From Dissulfurispira thermophila (GTDB lineage: Bacteria; Nitrospirota; Thermodesulfovibrionia; Thermodesulfovibrionales; Dissulfurispiraceae), in the NCBI RefSeq assembly GCF_014701235.1, contig NZ_AP022873.1, forward strand, positions 186,001 to 250,000: 64,000 bases of DNA, read 5' to 3'. A model generated the notes under the pieces. It had not been told where the DNA came from. It saw only the letters and a list, made by a program, of their open reading frames with translations, and made no database searches. This document shows positions 28,822 to 36,745 of this stretch, piece by piece (position 1 is the first letter of the stretch; every line of letters starts with the position of its first letter). The position numbers and the translations under genes are program-made.

Positions 28822-28849
28822 TATATCTGTAAAGATGATATGGAGGCAA
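28820..28849 (-). promoter_or_regulatory. groESL promoter
   Basis: On the minus strand TTGCCT (28849-28844) and TATATT (28825-28820) are spaced 18 bp. CIRCE begins at the -10, so a bound HrcA would block initiation. Confidence 0.6.
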
Positions 28850-28918
28850 GTGGAATTATGGCTAAATATTTTATAGTATTTTAGTTTTTTTCGATTTTTT
28901 GCGATTTTTTAAGATTTT

Positions 28919-29605
28919 TTAGAATTTGAGATATGACCTTCTGTATCTCTTCTTTGGCAGATAGAATTTTATAGTCAATATCCCTGCCATGAAGCCTCCG
29001 ATATGGGCAAACCATGCCACTCCACCATGATTAAGCATGCCTTTGCTTAGTATGCCATTGATTATCTGTATCAATATCCAAAAGCCAATCACAATTATGG
29101 CGGGGATCCTCACTATCTGCCAGAAAAATCCAAAAAACAGTATTGTATAGACCCTTGCATGAGGAAACAGCAAGAGATATGCACCTAATACACCTGAGAC
29201 AGCACCGCTTGCACCTATCATTGGTATTGTAGAATATGGCTCTGTTATTGCATGTGTATATGCAGCCACAATGCCTGAGAATAAATAGAATAAAATAAAC
29301 CTGAAGTGACCTATAGAATCCTCAATATTATTCCCGAATATCCAGAGATAGAGCATATTGCCTGCGAGGTGGAGAAAGCCTCCATGTAAAAACATAGATA
29401 TAAAAACAGTAATCACGGGATGCATGGGCTGGGATGTATCAAATGATATAAGGTTATAAGGTATTGCACCATAGAAATAGGCTATTTCTCGTTCACTGAT
29501 AGGAGATGTTAACTCCCAGATAAAGACAAGACAGTTTATTACAATTAGTCCGATTGTAACAAAAGGAAATGTCTGTGTTGGATTGTCGTCTTTATAAGGA
29601 ATCAT
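28919..29605 (-). CDS. Rhomboid-family intramembrane serine protease
   Basis: A 228-residue protein with six predicted membrane segments. The catalytic Ser is in GASGAVSGVLGAYLLLFP, the second catalytic residue probably the His in VAWFAHIGGFMAGIL, and HGGFLHLAGNMLYLWIFG contains the conserved HxxxN of TM2. It cleaves membrane proteins; the substrate is unknown. It lies downstream of groESL in the opposite sense of reading, with its own upstream region. Confidence 0.93.
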   Translation of the reverse strand: MIPYKDDNPTQTFPFVTIGLIVINCLVFIWELTSPISEREIAYFYGAIPYNLISFDTSQPMHPVITVFISMFLHGGFLHLAGNMLYLWIFGNNIEDSIGHFRFILFYLFSGIVAAYTHAITEPYSTIPMIGASGAVSGVLGAYLLLFPHARVYTILFFGFFWQIVRIPAIIVIGFWILIQIINGILSKGMLNHGGVAWFAHIGGFMAGILTIKFYLPKKRYRRSYLKF

Positions 29606-29668
29606 AACTTAATACCTACATCGAGCGATTTTGTAATGCATGCACTGCTCAAAGACCTTAAAAGCAAT

Positions 29669-30103
29669 CTACTCTACAGTTTCTATCATTATACCGATTT
29701 CTTTCAGCATGGCTGTAGTTACGCCGCATCCATCAACCTTTTTACTGTTCACTAACACCCTCGATACACCACATGAGGGGCTTGCATTTTTTAAAATCGC
29801 CTTTTTGATATTATACATCTTTACAATTCTCAATACCTCATTAGCACCGTTTAAGAGATTTTGTGAATAATTAATACCATCTGAGCCTATTGCGATTACC
29901 CTGTTTTTTCCCATTAAAAGTGCATATCCATCACCGTTTATAAAACTTATAGTAGGTCTTGGTGTTGAAAGCCCTCCAAGTTGTTCAGGGCATAAAGGGA
30001 TGGCATTGCCAGATGCAACGAGTTTGACTATTTCAGGATGTATGCAATTTGTATTATCATACCTTGTATTAAATCCAGCAAGACATGCACTTACAATTAT
30101 CAT
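29669..30103 (-). CDS. DUF523 family protein
   Basis: A 144-residue protein with the DUF523 pattern: SACLAGFNTRYDN, PLCPEQLGGLSTPRP and AILKNASPSCGVSRV...GCGVTTAMLKE. Conserved cysteines suggest metal or iron-sulfur binding. Related domains occur in desulfidase or thiouracil-related proteins, but no function can be claimed. It follows no clear operon. Confidence 0.88.
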   Translation of the reverse strand: MIIVSACLAGFNTRYDNTNCIHPEIVKLVASGNAIPLCPEQLGGLSTPRPTISFINGDGYALLMGKNRVIAIGSDGINYSQNLLNGANEVLRIVKMYNIKKAILKNASPSCGVSRVLVNSKKVDGCGVTTAMLKEIGIMIETVE

Positions 30104-30156
30104 TTGCTGTATTTTATCATATATAGGCTTACGCCTTCAGCGATTCAAAGTTCAAA

Positions 30157-30246
30157 GATTTGCCATGTGTATTTCAAGGGTATCAAAAGTCTCAAAAAAA
30201 GAGGCCATTGTATTATTCCCAATGGCCTTTGATTTGAAATGGGGGG
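30157..30246 (-). terminator. Terminator-like repeat, copy 1
   Basis: On the minus strand it reads CCCCCCATTTCAA, stem GGCCATTG-GGAATAATA-CAATGGCC, a T7 run, then 37 conserved bases ending ACATGGCAAATC. Copy 2 is at 50468-50555. The two share the flanks exactly while the stems differ with pairing preserved. Here it follows the broken nucleotidyltransferase. Confidence 0.8.
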
Positions 30247-30568
30247 TAAGCTGCTGCAAAGAAGTTTGCCGTTTAAAAATATCTCATAAAGTAGCAGAGG
30301 GTCAGTATCAGGAGTAAGTATAACAATGTCAATATTTCCACCATTCAAAATGCTATCAAGTCTGCAAATCAATTCGAGCTTTGAAGCCCCTGATTGATCC
30401 CCCTTTAAGTTTAACAGCCACATTAATATCGCTCTCATGATGTATTTCACCTGATGCATGTGAACCGAAAAAGACAAGCAGTTCAATATTATTTTCTTCG
30501 CAAAAGCTTCTAACTTCCGTGTTTTCCATAAGAGTATCATAATTTGGATAAAGGGGATTGTCAACCAT
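30246..30568 (-). pseudogene. MNT-type nucleotidyltransferase, frameshifted and truncated
   Basis: The first frame from 30568 gives NNIELLVFFGSHASGEIHHESDINVAVKLKG, the pol-beta-like nucleotidyltransferase core with GSxxxG and DxN where DxD is usual. After a run of five C/G at 30399-30403 the continuation is in another frame: LELICRLDSILNGGNIDIVILTPDTD and LLYEIFLNGKLL. Removing one base from the run joins the two. The 3' end is lost at the terminator-like repeat. Such proteins usually pair with HEPN toxins; none is seen here. A sequencing error in the homopolymer is possible, but the missing C-terminus and altered DxD still argue for decay. Confidence 0.78.
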
Positions 30569-30579
30569 GATTTTCAGGT

Positions 30580-30745
30580 TCAGGTTAAGGTTGCCGGAGG
30601 TTATAGGCTTAAGGCTGAAGATTAGGCTGAAGGCTGAAGATAAAATCCAATCTTGAATTTTAAATCTTAAATCTTAAACTTTAAACCTTCACCCTTGAAT
30701 CGCCGAGGGCGTTATCCCCTTCACCCCTTCACCCTTGAGCCTTTT
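30580..30745. repeat. Composite dispersed repeat block before the IS110 element
   Basis: The block contains TTATAGGCTTAAGGCTGAAG words, the inverted 37-bp word (30631-30667), AATCTTAAACTTTAAACCTTC, and CTTGAATCGCCGAGGGCGTTATCCCC. All are shared with blocks at 5700, 14100 and 14760. No gene is visible between 30569 and the transposase at 30877. Confidence 0.78.
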
Positions 30746-30821
30746 CTTAGGACTTTAAGTTATAATGTAAAAGAATTAATCAGCTTACTATAAGGGAGTG
30801 AGCTAAAGTAGAGCATGACAA

Positions 30822-30838
30822 TTACAATCTGTTAAGGT
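30822..30838 (+). repeat. Left subterminal inverted repeat of the IS1111-like element
   Basis: TTACAATCTGTTAAGGT; it pairs with 32339-32355 in 16 of 17 positions. Confidence 0.85.
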
Positions 30839-30876
30839 AATCGACCAAGAAAAACCTAACAGAGGAGGTAATTGTC

Positions 30877-32163
30877 ATGCATGGGAAAAATTATAACAAG
30901 CAGATAGCAAAGCGTCAAAGAGTAAAGAGGACGACACTGGTGATTGGGATGGACATAGGGAACGAATTTAATGCAATGTGTCTGATGAACAAAGACGGAG
31001 AGGTATTGGGCAAGTATTCCCGTATATACAACAGCAGGAAAGGTTTTAACTTTTTCTCAAAGATAATAGAAGCGATGAAAAAGAAAAAAGGATTCAAGGA
31101 TGTGTTAATAGGCATGGAGCCGACAGGACATTATTGGAGGAAGATAGCTTATTTTGGTAAAGACAAGGGGTATGAAGTTAGGTTTGTCAGGACAACGGCG
31201 TTAAGACATCAAAGAGAGCTTGACGAAAGTTCCTCGGCCAAGAGCGACATCAGGGATGCGGTAACAATAGCCAACATAACGAGAGAGGGCAAGTATATAG
31301 ACACCGTTATAGAAGACGGCGTATTTAGGCAACTAAGGACATTAGCCCATGTACGGGAACGGATACAGAGATACAACACAGGTTCAAAGCATGCATTGAG
31401 AGCAGTATTAGATGATTATTTCCCTGAGCTAAATGGAATCTTCTGGTCAATGAAGTCTAAAGGTTTATGGGCAGTGCTGGAGAACTGTCCATTTCCCGAA
31501 GACGTAAAAAGGCTTGGACAAAAGGAGTTGACAGAGCTTATAGCAAAGAGCACACGACGCAAAGGCTCAGCAGCAAAGAAGGCTGCGGAGCTTTACCATG
31601 CAGCAAAAGAAACAGTTGGACTTAAACAGATAGGCATAGCAGATCGTTACAGATTAAAGATGTATTTGGAGGAAGTAAAGCGTTCGGAGGCGCAACTGAA
31701 AGACATAGAGGAAGAGATGAAGAAACTGTTAGGAGAAGTCCCCTGTGCAAAGAACATACTGTCGATTCCCGGTGTAGGAGTTTTATCCTGTGCAGTGTTT
31801 TTGGGAGAACTGGGGAATCCTTCTAACTTTAAGAGCCCTAAACAGATAATCAAATACGCTGGATATGATCCTCGGGAGAACGATTCTGGACAAAGCATAG
31901 GGAGAAAGAGGATATCAAAGAAGGGGCGCTGGATGCTGAGGAAATATCTCTATTTTATGAGCATGAGAGCTATACATCGGAGCAAGTTTTTCAGTGAATA
32001 TTATTATAGCAAGTTAAAGAGCAGCAATCGATTTGGGCAGCCATTAAAGAAAAAAGAAGCGATATGTGCGGTGGCCATAAAACTGATAAAAGTGATATTT
32101 GCGCTGCTAAGAGACAATAGAATGTTTACCGCTAAAGCGCCTGCATTGGCATTAGCGGCATAA
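30877..32163 (+). CDS. IS110-family transposase (DEDD recombinase)
   Basis: A 428-residue transposase. The RuvC-like DEDD domain opens with VIGMDIGNEFNAMCL and continues with IGMEPTGHYWRK and SSSAKSDIRDAVTIA. The C-terminal transposase_20-type domain has ILSIPGVGVLSCAVFLGELG and KYAGYDPRENDSGQSIGRKRISKKG, with the catalytic Ser in SGQS. The start is ATG 30877 behind AGAGGAGG. It appears intact. These recombinases act with a noncoding guide RNA from the element, which in the IS1111 group lies downstream of the gene. Confidence 0.93.
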   Translation: MHGKNYNKQIAKRQRVKRTTLVIGMDIGNEFNAMCLMNKDGEVLGKYSRIYNSRKGFNFFSKIIEAMKKKKGFKDVLIGMEPTGHYWRKIAYFGKDKGYEVRFVRTTALRHQRELDESSSAKSDIRDAVTIANITREGKYIDTVIEDGVFRQLRTLAHVRERIQRYNTGSKHALRAVLDDYFPELNGIFWSMKSKGLWAVLENCPFPEDVKRLGQKELTELIAKSTRRKGSAAKKAAELYHAAKETVGLKQIGIADRYRLKMYLEEVKRSEAQLKDIEEEMKKLLGEVPCAKNILSIPGVGVLSCAVFLGELGNPSNFKSPKQIIKYAGYDPRENDSGQSIGRKRISKKGRWMLRKYLYFMSMRAIHRSKFFSEYYYSKLKSSNRFGQPLKKKEAICAVAIKLIKVIFALLRDNRMFTAKAPALALAA

Positions 32164-32338
32164 GGAATAAACAGTTGTGGTGGAAGGAGGATCGCAGCAC
32201 CTCGTAGGCATTAGGCCTGAACGAAACAGCTTGGTCGACTTCCACCGCCCTTTAGATTTGCATAAGGTAAGTTGGGCGTAAAGGCTCGTAGAACAAAAGA
32301 GGTTAGATAAAGGGACTAAAGGCTGGAAGAACACCACA
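32164..32338 (+). ncRNA. Candidate bridge/seek RNA region of the IS1111-like element
   Basis: The noncoding segment between the transposase stop and the right inverted repeat. GGTGGAAG (32179-32186) pairs with CTTCCACC (32239-32246), enclosing a second hairpin AGGC-ATTAG-GCCT near 32207-32218. Guide RNAs encoded in this position are known for IS110-family elements. That this segment is transcribed and guides insertion is inference, and its ends are approximate. Confidence 0.55.
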
Positions 32339-32394
32339 ACTTTAACAGATTGTAACTTTATACTTGACAAACTTCGTTAGAAGAGGAGGCGTGG

Positions 32395-33168
32395 ATGATT
32401 CCGTATCCGAATATCAGTCCTGAAATTGTGAGGATAGGACCATTTGCAGTCAGATGGTATGGCATGATGTACCTCATGGGTTTTGTATCATCCTATCTTT
32501 TAGTTAGGTATCAGATAAAAAAGAAAGGACTAAATCTTAGCAGAGATTTTGTGGAATCCCTTTATTCATATCTGATTCTTGGTCTTTTATTAGGTGCAAG
32601 GCTTGGCTATGTAATCTTTTATAATCTCTCATATTATATCCAGCATCCGCTTGAGATATTTGCCGTATGGCATGGGGGCATGTCCTTTCACGGTGGGTTA
32701 ATTGGCAGTATTATTGCTGGGGTTTTGTTTTGCAAAAAACTAAGGGTAGATGTCTGGCAGATAGCAGACCTTGTTATTGTAACTGCACCTATTGGTATTG
32801 GGCTTGGAAGGCTTGGAAATTTTATAAATGGAGAGCTTTATGGAAGGGTTACAGATGTTCCATGGGCAATGATATTTCCATCAGGAGGACCTTTGCCAAG
32901 ACACCCATCTCAGCTTTATGAATTCTTTCTGGAAGGCATTGTGCTTTTCTCTATAGTCTGGCTGCTTAAAAATAAAGGCTTCAAAACAGGCATGCTTTTT
33001 TCGCTCTTTGTTATTTTTTATGGTGCATTTAGATTTTTTGTGGAATTTTTCAGAGAGCCTGATCCGCAAATTGGTTATATTTTAGGCATATTCACAATGG
33101 GTCAGATATTGAGTGCGGTAATGGTGTTTATAGGGCTTACAATAGCGTATTTGAGAAGATCTATTTAA
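32395..33168 (+). CDS. lgt: Phosphatidylglycerol-prolipoprotein diacylglyceryl transferase
   Basis: A 257-residue membrane enzyme that adds diacylglycerol to the lipobox Cys of prolipoproteins. Visible are VRWYGMMYLMGF, the Lgt signature GLGRLGNFINGELYGR, WHGGMSFHGGLIG and PSQLYEFFLEG. The ATG 32395 has GAGGAGG upstream. The IS110 element ends about 30 bp before, so the native promoter may have been displaced; TTGACA at 32364 is close by but I see no good -10. It converges with the amidohydrolase remnant, overlapping by 4 bp. Confidence 0.96.
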   Translation: MIPYPNISPEIVRIGPFAVRWYGMMYLMGFVSSYLLVRYQIKKKGLNLSRDFVESLYSYLILGLLLGARLGYVIFYNLSYYIQHPLEIFAVWHGGMSFHGGLIGSIIAGVLFCKKLRVDVWQIADLVIVTAPIGIGLGRLGNFINGELYGRVTDVPWAMIFPSGGPLPRHPSQLYEFFLEGIVLFSIVWLLKNKGFKTGMLFSLFVIFYGAFRFFVEFFREPDPQIGYILGIFTMGQILSAVMVFIGLTIAYLRRSI

Positions 33169-33918
33169 AATATCTGTCTTGCATTCGCAAAAACAGCTTC
33201 TATTTTTTTTGCATCAATAAAATCCTCTTTTATTACCAGATAATTTCCTCTGTCAATCTCCTCTTTGTCCATACATGCAGCATTTAATATTTGTTTTAGA
33301 GAGAGCCCAGCCCTTTTGAATAATCTCATTTCTTCAAAAAATGAACCACCGTGTTTTATTGCTTTTGCACCGCTATCTGTACCGATGCAAAGCCTTATTC
33401 CCATTGATGCTGCATGATTAATAGATGACAGATGTTTCTCTACAATAGATTCTATATATTGCCTTTCATGACCTGAAGTGCATGATGCAAAGGATAACAT
33501 TGCATATACCGTAGGTGTCCATGAAACATTCATTTCTTTCATCATTAAGAGTGTTTCATCAGATATAAAATATCCATGCTCTATGCATGACACGCCTGAA
33601 GTTATCGCATCTTTTATGGATGCATCACCGTTTACATGGCATGATATTTTATCAATACCTATCTCTTTTGCATAGCTGCATATTAATCTTAACTCATTCA
33701 GGGTAAAACCGCCGGGTGTAATCATGCCGCCATTTCGAGGGCTTACTATGCCGGAATTTACAATTTTCAGAAAGTCTGCCTTGGTGTTTTGTATTTCTTG
33801 TATCACATTTTTTATATCCCCGATGTCTGACACCCCCTTACCCAGAAAGACACCGTAAGTGCCTTTTTTGTAAACTGCATATACAGCAGATTCTATGTTT
33901 AAACATTTATTTAAAATC

Positions 33919-35309
33919 ACATCTGTCCAAAATAATTTTTTAGATAAGGAAGCCCCCGATGGGGTAAAATTGTTTTGACACAAAAAAAACAAACCCTGAA
34001 AGGAGGCTTCCTATGAATAAGTTTAGCAGTATTTTTGGACAGATTCTACAGATATTTTCAAAGAGTGAGTTTTATGAGGCGGTGAGAGAGACGAAGGCTG
34101 ATAAAGGGGTAAAGGGATTTAGTTGTTGGGGGCAATTTGTAGCAATGTTATTTTGCCAATTAGGGCAGGCTCATTCATTAAGGGAGATAACAGGAGGGCT
34201 TGCAACCTGTATGGGCAAGCTGAGGCATTTAGGGATTGAAGAGGCTCCAAAACGCTCCACCCTTTCCTATGCCAACAATCACAGGCCCTGGCAAATGTAT
34301 GAGAGGGTATTTTATACATTGCTTGATAAATGCAAAGGTCTTGCACAGGGAAAGAAGAAGTTCAGGTTTAAGAACAAGCTATTCAGTCTTGATTCGACAA
34401 TAATAGAACTCTGTGCAAGCCTGTTTAACTGGGCAAAATTCAGGCAGACTAAAGGAGCGGTGAAACTCCATCTCTTATTAGACCATGAGGGGTATCTTCC
34501 AGTCTTTGCCAATATAACAGAGGGTAGAGTTCATGAAGTAAATATAGCGAGGAGACTCTCTTTTCCGAAAGGTTCAATAATTGTTATTGATAGGGGATAT
34601 GTAGACTACGGGCTTTTTGCGAAGTGGACAGAGGAAGGGATTTATTTTGTAACAAGACAGAAGGACAATGCCAGATTCAGGGTTATTAGAGACAATCCTA
34701 TACCTGAAAGGGGCAAGATACTCAGGGACTCAGTGATAGAATTTGAGGGATTTTATGCGAAAGAGGATTTTCCCTATCAATTAAGGAGAATAGAGGTGTG
34801 GGATGACACAAAGGGGGAGGTTATAGTCCTTCTTACAAATCATCTTGAATTCGGACCGACGACATTAGCTGCCATATACAAAGACAGGTGGCAGATAGAG
34901 GTATTCTTTAAGACAATAAAGCAGAATCTGAAGATAAAGACATTTGTGGGGACAACCCCAAATGCAGTGATGACACAGATTTGGACAGCATTGATAGCGA
35001 TATTAGCCCTTAAGTATCTGAAGTTTCGTTCTACCTTTGGATGGTCATTGAGCAATCTTGTTGCTTTATTGAGGTATAATCTCTTTACATACAGGGATTT
35101 ATGGGAATGGCTCAATAAACCCTTTGAGACCTTACCTATTGTGCCTGATGTAGAGCAACTTTCTTTAAGGGGTATTTAAGTTGGACAGCATTTTAATGGA
35201 TAGTGAAGAAAGAGGGGTAACCTGATTTTGAAAATATGGATTTACCCGTCCAAAATCCTTATTTTACAAGGCTGAGATTTGTGAGTTTAGATTATTTTGG
35301 ACAGCAGTG
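33919..35309 (+). mobile_element. IS4-type insertion sequence (1391 bp)
   Basis: The ends share the inverted repeat CTGTCCAAAATAAT (33923-33936 and the complement of 35291-35304). The element is bounded by an exact 10-bp direct repeat ATTTAAAATC at 33909-33918 and 35310-35319. It carries one transposase. Intact ends and an identical target duplication suggest a recent insertion. Confidence 0.92.
34013..35179 (+). CDS. IS4-family DDE transposase
   Basis: A 388-residue transposase. The N-terminal DUF4372-type domain is KADKGVKGFSCWGQFVAMLFCQLGQ. The catalytic Asp residues are in SLDSTIIELC and VIDRGYVDYGLF. The catalytic Glu is in the YREK signature YKDRWQIEVFFKTIKQ. The start ATG 34013 lies behind GAAAGGAGG. 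It appears complete. Confidence 0.94.
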   Translation: MNKFSSIFGQILQIFSKSEFYEAVRETKADKGVKGFSCWGQFVAMLFCQLGQAHSLREITGGLATCMGKLRHLGIEEAPKRSTLSYANNHRPWQMYERVFYTLLDKCKGLAQGKKKFRFKNKLFSLDSTIIELCASLFNWAKFRQTKGAVKLHLLLDHEGYLPVFANITEGRVHEVNIARRLSFPKGSIIVIDRGYVDYGLFAKWTEEGIYFVTRQKDNARFRVIRDNPIPERGKILRDSVIEFEGFYAKEDFPYQLRRIEVWDDTKGEVIVLLTNHLEFGPTTLAAIYKDRWQIEVFFKTIKQNLKIKTFVGTTPNAVMTQIWTALIAILALKYLKFRSTFGWSLSNLVALLRYNLFTYRDLWEWLNKPFETLPIVPDVEQLSLRGI

Positions 35310-35483
35310 ATTTAAAATCTTTTTTGCCTCTAATCCTATGCCGCTCTTATGCCCCATGTCATTTACAGAAAATATGCCGTGCTGAATGAGAGAATCTCTT
35401 ATAAAAAAAAGTTCTTTTTTTGTAGGTAATCTGCCATTTATGACAAAATGAATATGATGGTCTTTAAACGGTGGTATTATCAT

Positions 35484-35725
35484 TATCCAAAGAAATTATA
35501 TAAACCCAAATTACGCAAATATCACCATTTAATAAGGAAAATTTCTTTATCCCTATTTCCTATTTAACTGTTTTTTATCGGCAGAATCCGCCCATTGGCA
35601 GATTTAAGTAATGCCAAAATCTATGTTAACCGTTTCTGTTTAAAAGTGTAAATACGAAATTTATCTTGACCATGCTTAAAGGGACTCTGTCCCTCTCCCC
35701 TTAATGCTCTCTATAAACTGGTTAA
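35484..35725. other. Gene-free stretch between amidohydrolase and feoB remnants
   Basis: An AT-rich sequence with no open frame of note, no recognised promoter and none of the longer dispersed repeats. It probably marks the site of the deletion that removed the 5' part of feoB. Confidence 0.5.
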
Positions 35726-36595
35726 TATGTCTATACCTATCTGGTTGTATTTATTGGGGCATTTTTTGCAAAGAATGCTGGGATAGTGTTATGGTCAATG
35801 TATGTGCTTGGTATAGTGATGGCTATACTGCTTGGGATAGTGCTCAAAAGGACGCTCTTTAAAGGAGAATCTCCAATGTTTATAATGGAACTTCCGCCAT
35901 ACAGGATTCCCACATTCAGAGATTTAATGATTCACACATGGCAGAAGCTCAGGCATTTTGTAATTAAGGCCGGGACATATATTCTTGCTGTATCAATCCT
36001 TGTATGGTTTATGCTTAATATCCCATGGGGCGTTGAAAACAAAAGGGATTCTCTGCTCGGTATGATGGGACAGGCTATTGCGCCTGTGTTTGAACCACTT
36101 GGTTTTGGCAGGTGGGAGGCAGCATCTTCTCTTATATCAGGACTGATTGCAAAAGAGGTGGTTGTAGGGACAATGTCTGAGATATATGTTCAAAAGACAG
36201 AAGATAGAGGAGAGAAAACAGAGGAAAAACCGTCTCTTGTAGATGACTTTAAAGAGGTAGGTATATCATTCATCAATGCATCAAAAGATGCGGTTACGAA
36301 TGTCATTTCTGGTTTCGGTATAAAGAGTCTAAGCACTGAAGAGACAGAGGAGGAAAAAACAGAGAGGTCTCCTTTGAGAGAGGCTATTCAAGGGGTCTTT
36401 ACACCCCTGAGTGCCTATGCCTTTATCACCTTTGTGCTTCTTTACTGGCCTTGTGTGGTTGTTGCTATTGCAACAAGACAGGAATTTGGCACATGGAAGG
36501 TCTATGGACAGGCAGTGCTGATGCATACGGCTCTGGCATGGGTTGTAGCATTTGTGATTTATCAGGGAGGAAAATTGCTGGGGATTGGAGGTTAA
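35726..36595 (+). pseudogene. feoB: FeoB ferrous-iron transporter, C-terminal remnant
   Basis: The frame is open from 35726, just after an in-frame TAA (35723-35725), and gives VFIGAFFAKNAGIVLWSMYVLGIV, ELPPYRIPTFRDLMIHTWQK, SGLIAKEVVVGTMSEIY and AYAFITFVLLYWPCVVVA, which are FeoB membrane-domain motifs. The G domain and first half of the membrane domain (over 400 residues) are absent. A GTG at 35786 could start translation, but the product could not work as FeoB. Two charged stretches (QKTEDRGEKTEEKPSL and STEETEEEKTERSPL) are encoded by GAAGACAGAGG-like repeat words. Confidence 0.85.
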
Positions 36596-36596
36596 A

Positions 36597-36734
36597 ATGG
36601 GATTCATTGATATTGCATTAATGGCTGTAATCATTTCCGGGGCAGTGTATCTCTTATACCGCTCTATATTTAAGAAAAAAGGGCATTGTCATGGATGCGA
36701 TTCAGGTACATGTGCTAAAAATAGGGGTATGTGA
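36597..36734 (+). CDS. FeoB-associated Cys-rich membrane protein
   Basis: A 45-residue protein. One membrane segment (IALMAVIISGAVYLLYRSIF) is followed by CHGCDSGTC, the pattern of the small proteins that follow feoB in many genomes. It starts at ATG 36597, one base after the feoB stop codon. It is probably a leftover of the iron-uptake operon whose transporter is now broken. Confidence 0.78.
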   Translation: MGFIDIALMAVIISGAVYLLYRSIFKKKGHCHGCDSGTCAKNRGM

Positions 36735-36745
36735 TAAAATAAACC

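Larger units (their letters stand above)
30811..32365 (+). mobile_element. IS110-family insertion sequence, IS1111-like
   Basis: A transposase gene flanked by subterminal 17-bp inverted repeats with one mismatch: TTACAATCTGTTAAGGT (30822-30838) and the complement of TTACAATCTGTTAAAGT (32339-32355). About 175 bp of structured noncoding DNA lies between the transposase stop and the right repeat. Subterminal inverted repeats and a noncoding 3' part characterise the IS1111 group. Exact ends are uncertain by several bases, as these elements make no target duplication. The right end lies about 30 bp before lgt, so it may affect lgt transcription. Confidence 0.82.
33165..35483 (-). pseudogene. Amidohydrolase gene split by an IS4-type element
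   Basis: Two parts of one gene: 35483-35310 (N-terminus, FKDHHIHFVINGRLPTKKE with the metal-binding HxH, ending ...AKKILN) and 33908-33165 (CLNIESAVYAVYKK onward). Excising 33919-35309 plus one copy of the 10-bp duplication joins them in frame as KKILNKCLNIESA, giving about 305 residues. The C-terminal part carries further amidohydrolase motifs: KISCHVNGDA, IEHGYFISDE and LCIGTDSGAKAIKHGG (catalytic Asp). Each half alone would lack part of the metal site. The substrate of the intact enzyme is unknown. Confidence 0.9.
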
